Positions 10,287 through 21,776 of a stretch of DNA of 64,000 nt are shown here, piece by piece. Both the position numbers and the translations under genes were made by a program. The stretch comes from Odontocerum albicorne (lineage: Eukaryota > Arthropoda > Insecta > Trichoptera > Odontoceridae): positions 17,127,064 to 17,191,063 of the forward strand of contig OX463841.1 in the NCBI GenBank assembly GCA_949825065.1, written 5' to 3'. The notes under the pieces were generated by a model. That model was not told the DNA's origin. It ran no database searches and was given only the letters and a program-made list of their open reading frames with translations. Every line of letters begins with the position of its first letter. Position 1 is the stretch's first letter.

Positions 10287-10850
10287 ACTAGTTGCAACCC
10301 GTGAAATATTCACGGAATTAAAACATATTCTACATTTTTGAAATACTGAATGGAGCAAGATCAGTTTAAAGTTTTTAGGGTTCTTTAATGTTTAAAGTTT
10401 AAAATAAAAAAAGGTACATCTTGATTGATGAATTATGTAATTCTCAAAAAAATCTTTATACACGATGTTTTGTGTATAAACATTACCATTGTTCAATTTA
10501 AATCGTTGATAAAGTTTTCCTTGAAGACTTGTTTCAGATATATTGACTTTAATGTTTTCGCGTTTCCGACATCTTGAAAAAGTCACATATAATTATCTGC
10601 ATTAAAAAAAGAGCACAAGATAAATAAACACAAGTAATTATGAGGTTCAATATAATAGGAAATAATTTAATGAATTACAATTCAAAATAAATTGGCATCG
10701 TCCCCTTTTACACCGGTTCAAAAATCACGGACCCACCGAGACTCAAATGTATTCCTCTCTCGCTCTCTTGTATTAAAAATTCAATTCTCGTATGTAGTCT
10801 TTCTTTGACGACAATCGACGTACGGGCTTTGGACTATTTATATTATGATA
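10287..10850 (+). repeat. Dispersed repeat family C, copy 2 (interrupted)
   Basis: Same start ('actagttgcaacccgtgaaa') and same end ('ggactatttatattatga') as copy 1, directly adjacent in the same orientation. About 250 bp of unrelated AT-rich DNA interrupts it between roughly 10345 and 10690. Confidence 0.7.
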
Positions 10851-11420
10851 TTTCGTAAATTATATGTAATTCATTTCAGTTACTACAAACATTTTTTTAT
10901 ATTAAGGTATTCCTTCATATTTGGAAATTTTGGGCATATCTGGCATTTTTTGTCATTCAAAATGTCAGTATTAAAAATATGTAAGGGACAGAATCTGGTA
11001 TCAGAAGGTAAATTGGTTAAGGAATGTTATAAAAACTTGTAAATATTTTTTTTTTTAAATCTTCTTAACCTCGCGTATAGAAAATCTTTGTGAAGTTACA
11101 ATAATGTAGATGTTATGTTGGTAATTAAATTTATAATTTTTAATCTACGTTTTATGCGAGTATATTTGCATATCGGAAAAGTATTTTTATTCTGAACATT
11201 TTATTGAAAAAAAAATCATTATAAACGAAACTTATTTGTCTTTCACCCAAGGGGCTTAAGTTCAATTCCCGATAGAAAAAAAGTTAAACAATTAACCCAG
11301 TTACGTTTCAAGTTTGTAATTGTTATATAAATGATAGTTATATTAATAACATGCACAAAGACGATCAGCGAGTTATGTGTATGTCTACTTTAGTGGTTCT
11401 AGAAGAAACTGACTGATGGA
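10851..11420. other. AT-rich DNA with a SINE-like box B fragment
   Basis: Mostly featureless. 'aagttcaattcccgatagaa' at about 11260 resembles a SINE box B followed by an A-rich tract. Confidence 0.4.
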
Positions 11421-11520
11421 TGAACGACCTCCGAGTCCTAGTAAGTAATATGTCAACTCGGAGGTTTAGGGTTTGATTCTCGCTGGAACCCAGTTAAAAA
11501 AAAAGATTTTCATGCCTGGT
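11421..11520 (+). mobile_element. tRNA-derived SINE, family A-like
   Basis: 'acgacctccgagtcctag' (box A side), then 'gggtttgattctcgctggaa' (box B), 'cccagttaaaaaaaaagatt' and 'gcctggttttaac' follow the same order as the family A SINEs. The 3' body is truncated. Confidence 0.65.
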
Positions 11521-11589
11521 TTTAACTTAATGTCTAATAAAAGTATACGAAGAAAGTGTTATGCATGATTCGCTCGGGCGCTGTTATAG

Positions 11590-11705
11590 CTGCCAGACGT
11601 GATTTGTTTAATAATAGTGGGTTTGAGTCCCTAGTTAGAGCGCAATTGAGGAAAGATTGCTCTCAAAACGGCGCTATGTAAAATTGTCCTTTGAGTGAAT
11701 TGAAT
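11590..11705 (+). mobile_element. SINE-like fragment, second type
   Basis: 'gtgggtttgagtccctagtt' (box B-like) is followed by 'gattgctctcaaaacggcgc' and 'aaaattgtcc'. The order matches 57170-57265 ('ggttcgagtaccgag', 'gagtttgctctct', 'gaaaattgccc'). Confidence 0.5.
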
Positions 11706-11949
11706 ATACCAAAGATAATATTATCATTATCATGTTGGTATGTTTAAGAGTTTCATAGAAATAAATTTATCACTATTAAACGGAGTGAAAATTAATTATT
11801 GGGAAAAATAAGACTGAAGTCAATTTCGAATTGTCTTTACTAGAAAACGAACCCAAAACTATTAAATGTAATATGAAAGTTAATCCACAGAGCGTGTGAT
11901 AACAACAAATTAAAATGCTAGTGTGACAATTTTTTTGTTTTGTTTTTTA

Positions 11950-12115
11950 AGAGAATAGATATGGCCAAAGTCATAGGTATCCTTATACCCTCGAACACTA
12001 GGCGGAAAAAAATGCCTGTGTCGTTTGAGGGGAGTAGCGCAGCGCGGGGTTCGGACCGACGAACTTCCTCACGGAAGTCCAGTGCGTTACCACGCGGCAA
12101 TACACCCCAAAATAC
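11950..12115 (-). mobile_element. tRNA-derived SINE (family B), copy 1
   Basis: On the minus strand: 'ttgccgcgtggtaacgcact' (box A), 'ccgtgaggaagttcgtcg', then 'ggtccgaaccccgcgctgcg' (box B). A 3' body ends in 'gagggtataaggataccta'. It is closely related to 12745-12890. Although GC-rich relative to the flanks, the overlapping ORFs on both strands are not genes. Confidence 0.75.
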
Positions 12116-12744
12116 TCGTACAACATGTGTTCACTAATAAATTAATTGATATCGTATCACAACTTCGTTTTCTGACGTACCGAGTTCGATTTCGTCTATT
12201 TACAAACCGATTATTATTTGAATGTATTGTTGTCCTGGCGCTAAATAGCAGATAAACATGAATTAGAAAAGCACTATTGAAATGTAATTTATTTAGTTAA
12301 CATAACTTCTGGTTGTAATATTATATATTATAATTTTTCATCTTTTAGTAGACTGAAATAGATTAAAAGTAAATAAATTCAATGGCATGAAAAACCCATA
12401 TTGATTATTTATGCAAAAAAGAATCAACTTACAAAACACTTTTTATTGACTTATTTGAAATATCAAAAAACAGATTAATTTTGTATTCGCAAAAAAATTT
12501 AACTAGTGAAAAAGGTATTTCATTGTTAAATTCTGTCTTGAATTTTTTTCTCCATAAGTCGTTGTTGGGCCTCATAGTAGAGAATGCTTTAGCAATTCCG
12601 ATGTCAAATCATTTGGAAAACGAAGCTGTGCCGAAGAGTTTTCCTTTTTCTTTTTTTTTAACGTTAGTGAGCCGCTGCACACCAAAAAACCCACCGGCTA
12701 CATCACTGTACTGGATCCGATGACTTCACCGGCATTTTTTTTTT
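12116..12744. other. AT-rich spacer between two SINEs
   Basis: No supported feature. An 80-codon ORF (12481-12723) has no recognisable content; its last part, 'gtgagccgctgcacacc...', resembles degenerate repeat DNA. Confidence 0.4.
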
Positions 12745-12890
12745 TTTGAAAGACAAAGATATCCTTACACCCTCGAATACTAAGCGGAAAAATGTCTGTC
12801 TCATTCGAAGGGAGTAGCGCAGCACGGGGCTCGAACTGGCGATCGTCCTCACGGAAGTCTATTGCGTTACCTCGCGGCCATGCACCTCAT
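12745..12890 (-). mobile_element. tRNA-derived SINE (family B), copy 2
   Basis: 'catggccgcgaggtaacgca' (box A), 'ccgtgaggacgatcgccag' and 'ttcgagccccgtgctgcg' (box B), with the same 3' body ('gagggtgtaaggatatctt'). This copy keeps better A and B boxes than copy 1. Confidence 0.78.
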
Positions 12891-13189
12891 TCTATACAAG
12901 CTCATATAAAGTAATGTGATGTTTCCTCGATAATCTTAAAACAGATAAAATGTGGGTTGGGTTATTTTTACGTCAATATCGAAATCAAACATGTCTGCTT
13001 TCAACATTTACCATGTTAAATTGGTAATATAAATAAAAATCCAGTTTCAAACACGAATCAGATAGGAAGCGTCATGATAAATCACTTTAATAATGTGTGA
13101 AAAATATTGTGGTAAATTCTAACAGGTCTGATAAAACAATAAAGTATACAAAATATGTATTAAATTCTCTAATATATTGAAAGTAAAGT

Positions 13190-13277
13190 AGTTATCGGTC
13201 ATCTTTTGAATGTTCTTATCTGAGGTTAGTTTTGAATGTTCTTATCTGTGGTTAGTTTTGAATGTTCTTATCTGTGG
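13190..13277. repeat. 26-bp tandem repeat, 3 copies
   Basis: 'ttttgaatgttcttatctg' plus 'tggttag' repeated three times. Confidence 0.8.
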
Positions 13278-13619
13278 TAAATTTTTTTGATAAACTTTTT
13301 TTAATTTTTTTTATTAAACAAAGTAAATTATTGTACAAACATTTGTCAAGACTATACCTATATACAAATTTATTACTTAACTAATTTTAATTATATGTTA
13401 TAATTTATGAACTTACTTAATCTTATTTTCCTACATATCATTTTATTTTATTTTTTTAATCTTAATATATGATCTTAGAAATAATTAACACTTACATACT
13501 ACTTATAACTAGATAACAATTCTTACACTAATTATTTAGCAAAAACAAGTCCACTCATTCAGGCTACTTGTATTCCATCACATTCACTCAGACCTTGGTC
13601 GTCTCAGCTAAAACTGTAG

Positions 13620-13820
13620 GTGGACTAGTCAGGTAACAGATAATGCTTCGGGAGCTTGTGCTTATAACGGAAGGGTAGGTCGGATTTACTCTCGTAAGCC
13701 CCCAGGGCAGCGACTAAGGGATTTCTGTGATTTTGTTGGCTTTTATAGAACTTCACGGTCCAAGCGAGGATGTGGTGTTGTAGGGTTTCTTCTCGCTGTT
13801 CGGCGTGAAGTCGGGTAAGG
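13620..13820 (-). mobile_element. Jockey-type LINE ORF2, extreme C-terminus
   Basis: The minus strand reads without stops through 'DLTRLHAEQREETLQHHIL', 'TVKFYKSQQNHRNPLVAALG' and 'PFRYKHKLPKHYLLPD', ending at a stop. A FYxxxxxHxNPL motif followed by a RYKxxLPxHxL terminus is the normal end of Jockey-clade ORF2 proteins. No RT core remains upstream, so this is a severely 5'-truncated copy. It differs from the other Jockey-like family of this window (25659, 36643, 39105). Confidence 0.68.
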
Positions 13821-13827
13821 TCACTTT

Positions 13828-14320
13828 TTTGATAAACTCTTGATTCTAATTTCTTATTAACTTTTAATTTCTTTAATTTGAAATTATGCTGATTTTAATA
13901 TTATACCAATATACTTTGTTTTACCATTATGGTCGTACATGTTGGAGTCATTGTTAGGGTATACGATCTACCTTAAAAAAATCGCTTTTTGCATGATTTT
14001 TCTTCCTATTTTACACCGTTTTGGATGAATGGATGATATTTTCCCTAAGATTTTCTTTCGTTAATTTTCTTTGAAAAACACTTGATTTTTATTTCTTTAA
14101 TATGAAATTATGCTGATTTTAATTGTATACCAATATACGAGAACACTGTTTTAGCATTATGGTCGTAGATGTTTGGGCCGTTGTTAGGGTATCCGTGGCA
14201 CCCTGAAAAATGTCGCTTTTTGTATATTTTTTCTTCCCTTTTCCCACTGTTTTGGTTGGATGAAAAAAAAAACACCAAGATTTTCTTCGGTTATTTTTAT
14301 TTTTGATAAACTCTTGATTT
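13828..14320. repeat. Two tandem copies of a unit of about 240 bp
   Basis: Both copies contain 'gaaattatgctgatttta', 'tataccaatatac', 'attatggtcgta', 'gttagggtat' and 'ttttcttcc' in the same order. A third partial copy lies at 15660-15835. Unknown family. Confidence 0.75.
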
Positions 14321-15261
14321 TAATTACTTTGGACCAAATATATGCCAAGGGTTTAAAATAATCAATTGTTTGGAAATTTTAGTCTATTGATTGCAGTGAT
14401 TTGAATTATATTCATGCTGAAAATAAGATTGAAGAGCAAACAAGGATAAAACAAAGAAAACATTAAATTGGAAATAAGAGTTAATGCAAAAAGTATAATT
14501 ATGTATATCAATTATGAAGATTTGCAAAGTTCTATGAATATTTGCAAAGTTCAAAGAGCATTGCAAAACCTAAGGAAATAAGACAATTATGAAACGAAAT
14601 TATCACCCTTTTTTTTAAGGTTACAGTGATATATTTCATAAAATTTGGTTATGTTAATTTAATTCATATTCTATCAGATAATGTTTTAAACAATAAACCT
14701 ACCTATTGCCCACATTGATAGTCCTGTGCATAATAAGGATGTACCACTAATGTTCAAAGTTACAGGCCTGAACAAGTGAGAGGGTGTGCAGACAGATGCC
14801 CAACGCATACCTCGCCTAATGGTCATGCGAGGTTACAGTTGAAATTTGATGTCTCTACTATATAGTTCGTCAAATATAGCCGATAGAAGACGTGTTGTTT
14901 CGTTATATATTGAAATGTTAAAACTTTAATATTTCACAATTATCAAGTTCATATCAAAACAAGGATAAAGTCAGGCAGTTCTAAATATAATTTAATTTCG
15001 ACCGGGTTTTCCCCTTCTTCTGAAATGAACTTGGTATCAAAATTTAAGAATAAAACGAAACAACATTACTTCTATCAGTTCCAGTTAACATACTACTGAG
15101 GATAAAGGTTTCAAATTTTAAATCTAACATCACCTGACCATACAATGGACATGGTCGGCGTCATATCTGTCCATACACACTCTAGCTTGTTCAAGCTGGA
15201 GACTTTTGGATCTTAGTTGTATATAGAAATGTTTAGTGTATGCGAAGGAAACTCTACATCA
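14321..15261. other. AT-rich DNA, nothing recognised
   Basis: A 60-codon minus ORF (14384-14566) is compositionally like its surroundings. No repeat structure was recognised. Confidence 0.4.
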
Positions 15262-15375
15262 TTTTTTAAACAAGTCTCGTTTGTGCTCCCCTGATGATAA
15301 GGTGAAAACCTTGAAACCGGTTGGGTTATACCGTTATATAATGTAAATTAAATCGTGTTTGACTAAAAAAAAAAC
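15262..15375 (+). mobile_element. Single arm of Penelope-like palindrome family
   Basis: 'gtttgtgctcccctgatgat', 'aaggtgaaaaccttgaaacc', 'ggttgggttataccgtt' and 'gtttgactaaaaaa' match the right arms of the elements at 25.0, 32.4 and 54.8 kb. No inverted partner was found upstream. A hammerhead-like core lies at 15291-15335. Confidence 0.65.
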
Positions 15376-15659
15376 ACAATGTGTTTAATCTCCTAATGCC
15401 TTAACTATAAATAATATTTTCAAAGATTAACGAATAAATAATAACAAATAAAAAAATATTTAAAAAGTTATATACTCTCATCTTAACATATTTGTAAACA
15501 CTAATTTTTATATTTATATATAATGTAACAACGAAACTTAAATTAAAAATATCTTGTTTATGTATATGTATTTGTGTGTTAGTTGTGTAGCTGGTATTTA
15601 TACGATTAACTAAAAACCAGTTTTTGTCTCGAGTGTATATTCAGCGGTGTATATATCAA

Positions 15660-15835
15660 CATTATGCTGATTGTAATATTATACCAATATACCTTGTTTT
15701 ACCACTATGGTCATGGTCATAGGTGTTGGGCCGTTGTCAAGGTATACGCCGCACCTTGAAAAAATGTCGCTTTTTTTGTATGATTTTTCTTCCATTTTTA
15801 CACCGTTTTGACTGAATGGACGAATTTTTTACAAA
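15660..15835. repeat. Third copy of the 13.8-14.3 kb repeat
   Basis: 'attatgctgattgtaatatt', 'taccaatataccttgtttta', 'gggccgttgtcaaggtatac' and 'tttttcttccattttta' are homologous to the tandem pair. Confidence 0.75.
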
Positions 15836-16144
15836 TATATAACTCTTTCAGATTATATATATTCGTTTTTTTATACATTCTTAGAAATGTATAATACAAT
15901 ACATTGTTGAGCGTTTTGCTGTAATGTACATTGTTTACATGTAAAATATACCTTATTATGTATTTATCTAAATTTAGTGAAGATTTAATTATAATGGGTT
16001 CATTTATTATGAATATATAGAAAAATATCTAAGTTTATCATAATTTTTCATAAATTAATTCCGTTGATTTTTTTACAACTTTTTTTAAATTTGTGATTAT
16101 TATTATTTTTCAAGATATGTCAATTGACTTTTGAGTACGTAATA

Positions 16145-17580
16145 AATAAACCATCTTAACGAGCATTAGATATATTTTATGATAACCATCGTAACAAGCA
16201 TTAGATATATTTTATGATAACCATCGTAACAAGCATTAGAGATATTTAATGATAACCATCGTAGCAAGCATTAGATATATTTTATGATAACCATCGTAAC
16301 TAGCATTAGATATATTTTATGATAACCATCGTAACTAGCATTAGATATATTTTATGATAACCATCGTAACTAGCATTAGATATATTTTATGATAACCATC
16401 GTAACAAGCATTAGAGATATTTAATGATAACCATCGTAGCAAGCATTAGATATATTTTATGATAACCATCGTAACTAGCATTAGATATATTTTATGATAA
16501 CCATCGTAACTAGCATTAGATATATTTTATGATAACCATCGTAACTAGCATTAGATATATTTTATGATAACCATCGTAACAAGCATTAGAGATATTTAAT
16601 GATAACCATCGTAGCAAGCATTAGATATATTTTATGATAACCATCGTAACTAGCATTAGATATATTTTATGATAACCATCGTAACTAGCATTAGATATAT
16701 TTTATGATAACCATCGTAACTAGCATTAGATATATTTTATGATAACCATCGTAACAAGCATTAGAGATATTTAATGATAACCATCGTAGCAAGCATTAGA
16801 TATATTTTATGATAACCATCGTAACTAGCATTAGATATATTTTATGATAACCATCGTAACTAGCATTAGATATATTTTATGATAACCATCGTAACTAGCA
16901 TTAGATATATTTTATGATAACCATCGTAACAAGCATTAGATATATTTTATGATAACCATCGTAACAAGCATTAGAGATATTTAATGATAACCATCGTAGC
17001 AAGCATTAGATATATTTTATGATAACCATCGTAACTAGCATTAGATATATTTTATGATAACCATCGTAACTAGCATTAGATATATTTTATGATAACCATC
17101 GTAACTAGCATTAGATATATTTTATGATAACCATCGTAACAAGCATTAGAGATATTTAATGATAACCATCGTAGCAAGCATTAGATATATTTTATGATAA
17201 CCATCGTAACTAGCATTAGATATATTTTATGATAACCATCGTAACTAGCATTAGATATATTTTATGATAACCATCGTAACTAGCATTAGATATATTTTAT
17301 GATAACCATCGTAACAAGCATTAGAGATATTGTATGATAACCATCGTAACAAGCATTAGAGATATTTTATGATAACCATCGTAACAAACATTAGATATAT
17401 TTTATGATAACCATCGTAACAAACATTAGATATATTTTATGATAACCATCGTAACAAGCATTAGATATATTGTATGATAACCATCGTAACAAGTATTATA
17501 TATATTTTATGATAACCATCGTAACAAGCATTAGAGACATTGTATGATAACCATCGTAACAAGCATTAGAGATATTTTAT
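16145..17580. repeat. 35-bp satellite array with 175-bp higher-order repeat, about 41 monomers
   Basis: The monomer is 'gataaccatcgtaactagca' plus 'ttagatatattttat'. Three classes recur in fixed order: one 'acaag...gagatatttaat' monomer, one 'gtagcaag' monomer, and three 'actag' monomers. Landmark 'gagatat' occurs at about 16239, 16414, 16589, 16764, 16974, 17149 and 17324. Those spacings are 175 bp except one of 210 (one extra monomer). The 3' end, after about 17324, loses the higher-order pattern and is more diverged. Confidence 0.95.
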
Positions 17581-17589
17581 TTGCGTACA

Positions 17590-18340
17590 AATATAATGCT
17601 GATGGTGGGTGCATTAGTGGAAAAGCTTCGGTTAAAGAACCTTCGTCCAGCAGTGGAACACAACAGAGTAATTTTTTTTCGAATTCAACGACTTGAAGAA
17701 AGTAAAAATATGATAAAAATAAGAGATCACAGTCATAAAATTTCACACAATATTAACGTTCAAACAGCCTTTTTAATTTTTAAAGAAGTAAACGTTTTTC
17801 GTTCAATGATTAAATAAATCTTATAATTCAAATTAAGTTGCAACAGGGTCACATAAATAACGTCAACAAGTTTACCCTTTTATACAGTTTTATTTAAAAT
17901 GGGTGACCTTTGTTATATACGAGTATAACAGTAAGCACGGTGGTTGTCTTTCAGCTGAGGTTGTAGTCTCAATTGTTCATGATATAAATGATCCAGGTTA
18001 TTAAAACTTAATCTGGGGAAAACGCAAACAAAACATTAAAAAATAAACAAAAAATGGCGGGCATTTTAATTTTAAATACGAATAAGAATATTCGTTGTTT
18101 AAGTTACCATAAATTTAATTCAGTACAGTTGCATAGTACGAGTACATTAGCTATTCGGTTTGATGCATGGAGACTGCATTGACTGAGGAGACATGATAAT
18201 TTGTTGCAGTGTTTTTCAAAAGGTAACATTTGAATTTTTAAATCATGTAAACGAAGAATTTAAATTTTAACTATAAAACAAATATATTTGAATTGAAGAA
18301 TATTAAAATCCGCTACGGTGATAGTTCCATATAGAATTCT
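17590..18340. other. AT-rich DNA with a short unrecognised ORF
   Basis: An open frame at 17581-17817 starts in the satellite edge and reads 'GALVEKLRLKNLRPAVEHN' before becoming low-complexity. It may be an old transposon relic; no family is assigned. Confidence 0.35.
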
Positions 18341-18349
18341 AGTACCAGC

Positions 18350-18910
18350 TTTGATGCATAGAAGTGTGAAGTAGATGTAAAATAATACTAAAGGAGTCGA
18401 ATAAATGCTTTGGAAATGCGTGCATTGAAAATACTACAAAAATAAGTGATTAGGGATGAACGTGAACTTAAGGTTTTTATATTGAGAGTAAAATCAAAAA
18501 GATTATTCTGAGATGATTTTGACAAATGAATAAAGAACTACAAGAAGCATGGTTGGCTCAAAGGAATGATATTTTTAAAGAAAAGAATGTAAAAGTCTAA
18601 GAAATCGTATGCGTTATATGAGAATATGTAAGGATGTAGAATAGGCGAAGTATGTGTGTCGCCATGTGAATGTCTGGTATTATGTCCTTTCTGCCTATCC
18701 CACCAGGGAAATGGTTAGAGGGTATGTAAGTATGTTACTATATAATATCACCGAGAAACGCGATCGAAAAAGAACGAAAAAAAGTATGGTTGCACCAAGT
18801 GAATGAAATTTTGATATTTTAGAAAATTGGGCAAGAAGTAAGAGAATCAGATTGATATGTTTGAGAATATATACAAGGATAAAGAAAATGTGAAAAATTA
18901 CGTCGTTATC
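18350..18910 (+). mobile_element. LINE 3' ends, tail family T (two fragments)
   Basis: 'gaaatgcgtgcattgaaaat', 'aggatgtagaataggcgaag', 'gtcctttctgcctatccc' and 'ggtatgtaagtatg' match the tail family. A second fragment (18750-18910) repeats 'tggttgcaccaagtgaatg'. Both are riddled with stops. Confidence 0.5.
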
Positions 18911-19617
18911 GAAAATCTTTGCATTCTGTCGTTTCTGCGTACTCATTACAGGAAAACGACATATACTATACATATATTCATTTGGAATATTTTAATTCTT
19001 ATACCGCCTTTATATTATGTCGTTCCATTCAACTGTTCAACGTTTTCATACCCTAGGAACGGCCCTGTGACAAACCGTACAATAATGTAACAAACATAAA
19101 ATGGTTTGACAATTAATTGTAACTGTCAAAAGTCTCACTATAAAATTTGCATATTTAATTAAAACATTTATTTAAAATCTCCAATTTGAAATTTACTATA
19201 ATTGTCGTGCACGACCGACCATTGGCCCGAGCTAATTCTAAAAAGTGACCGCCATCTTACGGGTCGTTTACAATGTGTATTAACGATAGAATTTTTATTG
19301 AAAATTGGATTTATTTGAAAGATAAATATTTAATTACCATGACATTGCTCTGTCTGAGGGAGCATTGAAATTTAATATTGTGCCCATTAATTTGTATAGA
19401 AACATGTGATTGGACATCGTTTGAGTTAATTGGCTATTGATTAAAAAAAATACATATATAATATACATAAGTAAAATAGGATAGGAAGGTGGGGGCTGCG
19501 GCCATAAGATTGGATTTCCCTGCTTCTGCATATCTTTAGAAAATCATATTTGGTAAGAAAACGACAGAAAACTTACCAAGGGAAGATGAACTATACTAAA
19601 GAAAATGTTCACAAATT

Positions 19618-20312
19618 ATAAATCTTCAATTAAATAAATCAATAAGCTAAATGTGTTCCTATCACATATCGGAAGATCTACAAAGGTTTCTATGTATACT
19701 TAAGAAAATGTAGCATGGTCCCTGTGACGTTTCACAAATTTGCCACAATACAACCTTGTAACGACGTTCAGTATTTTATCAACTTTAATATGATCCTCGA
19801 TTCTAATAAACAGCAAGTTATTTAGGTAAAATACATTAAATAAAACTAACAAGAATGACAAATTAATACACCTTGTTACAAATTAACAAAAATATGTCAC
19901 TTTGTTAAAATCAAATAATATTTGGCGACGTTTCATCAGAAGTCATCACGTTAGTCTGCATTGGCTAGGGATGGGGCATACGATAATTGCATTTTCGATT
20001 TTTTATATATTAAATTAAGTGTTCGTAATTAGTATTAATTCATACAAATCATACAATACATTAGAAGGTCAGTATAATGAAAATTAGGAATTAAAACGTC
20101 AGTTTAGAGAAAAACGATTTTTCGATTTATGAAAAAGTGATTCGATTTGTAAAAAAAAAAAGGTTTTACCCCATCCCTTTGAGACATGACATTTAAAACG
20201 TCACAGGAACCATGCTACATTTTCTTGAATATACATAGAAACCTTTGTAGATCTTCCGATATGTGATAGGAACACATTCAGCTTATTGATTTATTTAATT
20301 GAAGATTTATAC
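19618..20312. mobile_element. TIR element, about 115-bp arms
   Basis: Left arm 19618-19733 and right arm about 20196-20312 are inverted copies: 'tataaatcttcaattaaata', 'tcctatcacatatcggaaga', 'tctacaaaggtttctatgta', 'gaaaatgtagcatgg'. Its subterminal sequence ('cacaaatttgcc', 'caatacaaccttgtaacg') is shared with the shorter palindrome at 27577-27777, so the two belong to related MITE families. It is non-coding. Confidence 0.85.
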
Positions 20313-20384
20313 ACGTTTAGCGTCAAAATATATATTTTTTTAATTCTCACCATCAAATGACGTACAAAAGACTTATAAAATAAG

Positions 20385-20620
20385 TATGTTTCGAGATATG
20401 AATAGAGAGTGAGGAAGAGATATATCGAGGAACTTGCGTAACGATATAGCTGGAGAAATATTAACTAAGGTTAGAAGTGTGAGAAACAGAAGAACGTGTG
20501 TTACTCGATGTATAGATATGGAAAAAAGCAAAAGGTAGGTGCGTGGATATTATAGAAATCTTTCCTATCTGCTCCATCCAAAATAGATAACGTGACGGTA
20601 TTTATTTTATTAAAAAAAAT
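20385..20620 (+). mobile_element. LINE 3' end, tail family T (degenerate)
   Basis: 'cgatatagctggagaaatat', 'gaagaacgtgtgttactcga', 'tgtatagatatggaaaaaag' and 'cctatctgctccatcc...gtgacgg' follow the family order, with heavy divergence. Confidence 0.4.
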
Positions 20621-21059
20621 TATAGTGATTAAAAATTAAATTGCTAATAAAAACACTTCGAATGATATCCCAAAAAAATTAAATAACGTTTTTGTCTCGA
20701 AATATTAATTAAGATATCTTAAAAAGTTAAGGTACATTCTCATTTTTAATAATTACACGGTTGATATTAAAAATTAAATTGACAAATCCATATAAGCGCT
20801 TAAGAAATAAATTAACTTTTAATATTTTTTTAATTAGTCCAGTTGAGACGAAGGTAGGTTTAATATCAGACACGAATAGTATCATCAGTTACATAATACT
20901 CCACAAATCAGATGCTCTCAACAATTATGTAAATGACACCTTTTTATTCTTATAAAAAAACACATAACATCGAAAAGCTGAGCAAATGGCAGATTCGTGA
21001 TTTTTTATGTTATTTATGCAACAACCTACCTCAAACGTAACAAAAATGACAATACCTAA

Positions 21060-21490
21060 ATAATACTATGTTATTGCCCCCCTTTAACGTGTGGAAATAT
21101 GGGCTTGAAATCTTCTTCTTCCCAGTGCCATGTCAGGTCTCCCCAACGTTGAATATTACCTGAAAGTAGACATCTTTGTCCCTGGCAGCCCGAAAAAGAT
21201 TCCCAACGCTCCTTATACCAGTCCAATCACGTATATTGCGGAGCCAGGAGATTTGCCTCCTGCCAACACCTCTTCGACCTTCTATTTTGCCTTGGATGAT
21301 CAGGTGCAGTACTTTGTTCCTCTAAGTACATGACCCAAATAGAACACCTTTCGGATTTTAATATTAGTCAGCAGCTCTCTATCAACTTTGGCTCTTTGAA
21401 GAACCCTTGTGTTGCTGACCATATCCGTCCAGGGTATCCGTAGCATTCTCCGGTGCATCAACATTTCGAATGCTTCCAGTCGGTTCATAT
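21060..21490 (-). mobile_element. LINE ORF2 C-terminus and 3' tail (3' half of an inverted copy)
   Basis: The minus strand encodes 'MNRLEAFEMLMHRRMLRIPW', then 'VLQRAKVDRELLTNIKIRK' and 'YLGHVLRGTKYC'. This is the standard post-RT region of endonuclease/RT LINEs. It continues into a degenerate tail with 'tgggaagaagaagatt'. The protein segment that should precede it is found immediately to the right on the opposite strand (21536-21716). Confidence 0.83.
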
Positions 21491-21535
21491 TACCAACTTT
21501 GAGGGTAACTTTGAAGGCAACTTTGAAGTATCCTA

Positions 21536-21716
21536 GTGGAAGACCTCGACCCAGAAATCGAAGTCAAGTGCAGAATTGAATCATCTCGTGCGGTTTTTAA
21601 TAAAATGAGAAGCGTATTTTGCGATGATAATCTAAACTTGAAACTTCGACAACGGTTAGTCAAATGCTACGTTTGGTCAGTGTTATTGCATGGAGTGGAA
21701 TCGTGGGCTTGAAATA
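21536..21716 (+). mobile_element. LINE RT/thumb fragment, inverted relative to its 3' half
   Basis: The plus strand encodes 'KCRIESSRAVFNKMRSVFCD', 'LKLRQRLVKCYVWSVLLHGV' and 'ESWA', the residues that normally lie directly before the 'NRLEAFEM' segment. Here they sit beside it in inverted orientation with about 45 bp of unrelated junction. This is the signature of 5' inversion by twin priming during LINE integration. Confidence 0.75.
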
Positions 21717-21776
21717 AGAAGGATAAAAGTAAGGTTGATTGGCGGGATGGAGATATCAGAAAGGAATCCATGTATA

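Noticed and set aside
12025..12110. GC-rich ORFs on both strands as genes
   Set aside because: The segment is a tRNA-derived SINE head with a sister copy at 12745-12890.
17581..17817. 78-codon ORF as a host gene
   Set aside because: It begins at the satellite edge and becomes AT-driven after about 35 residues; no family recognised.
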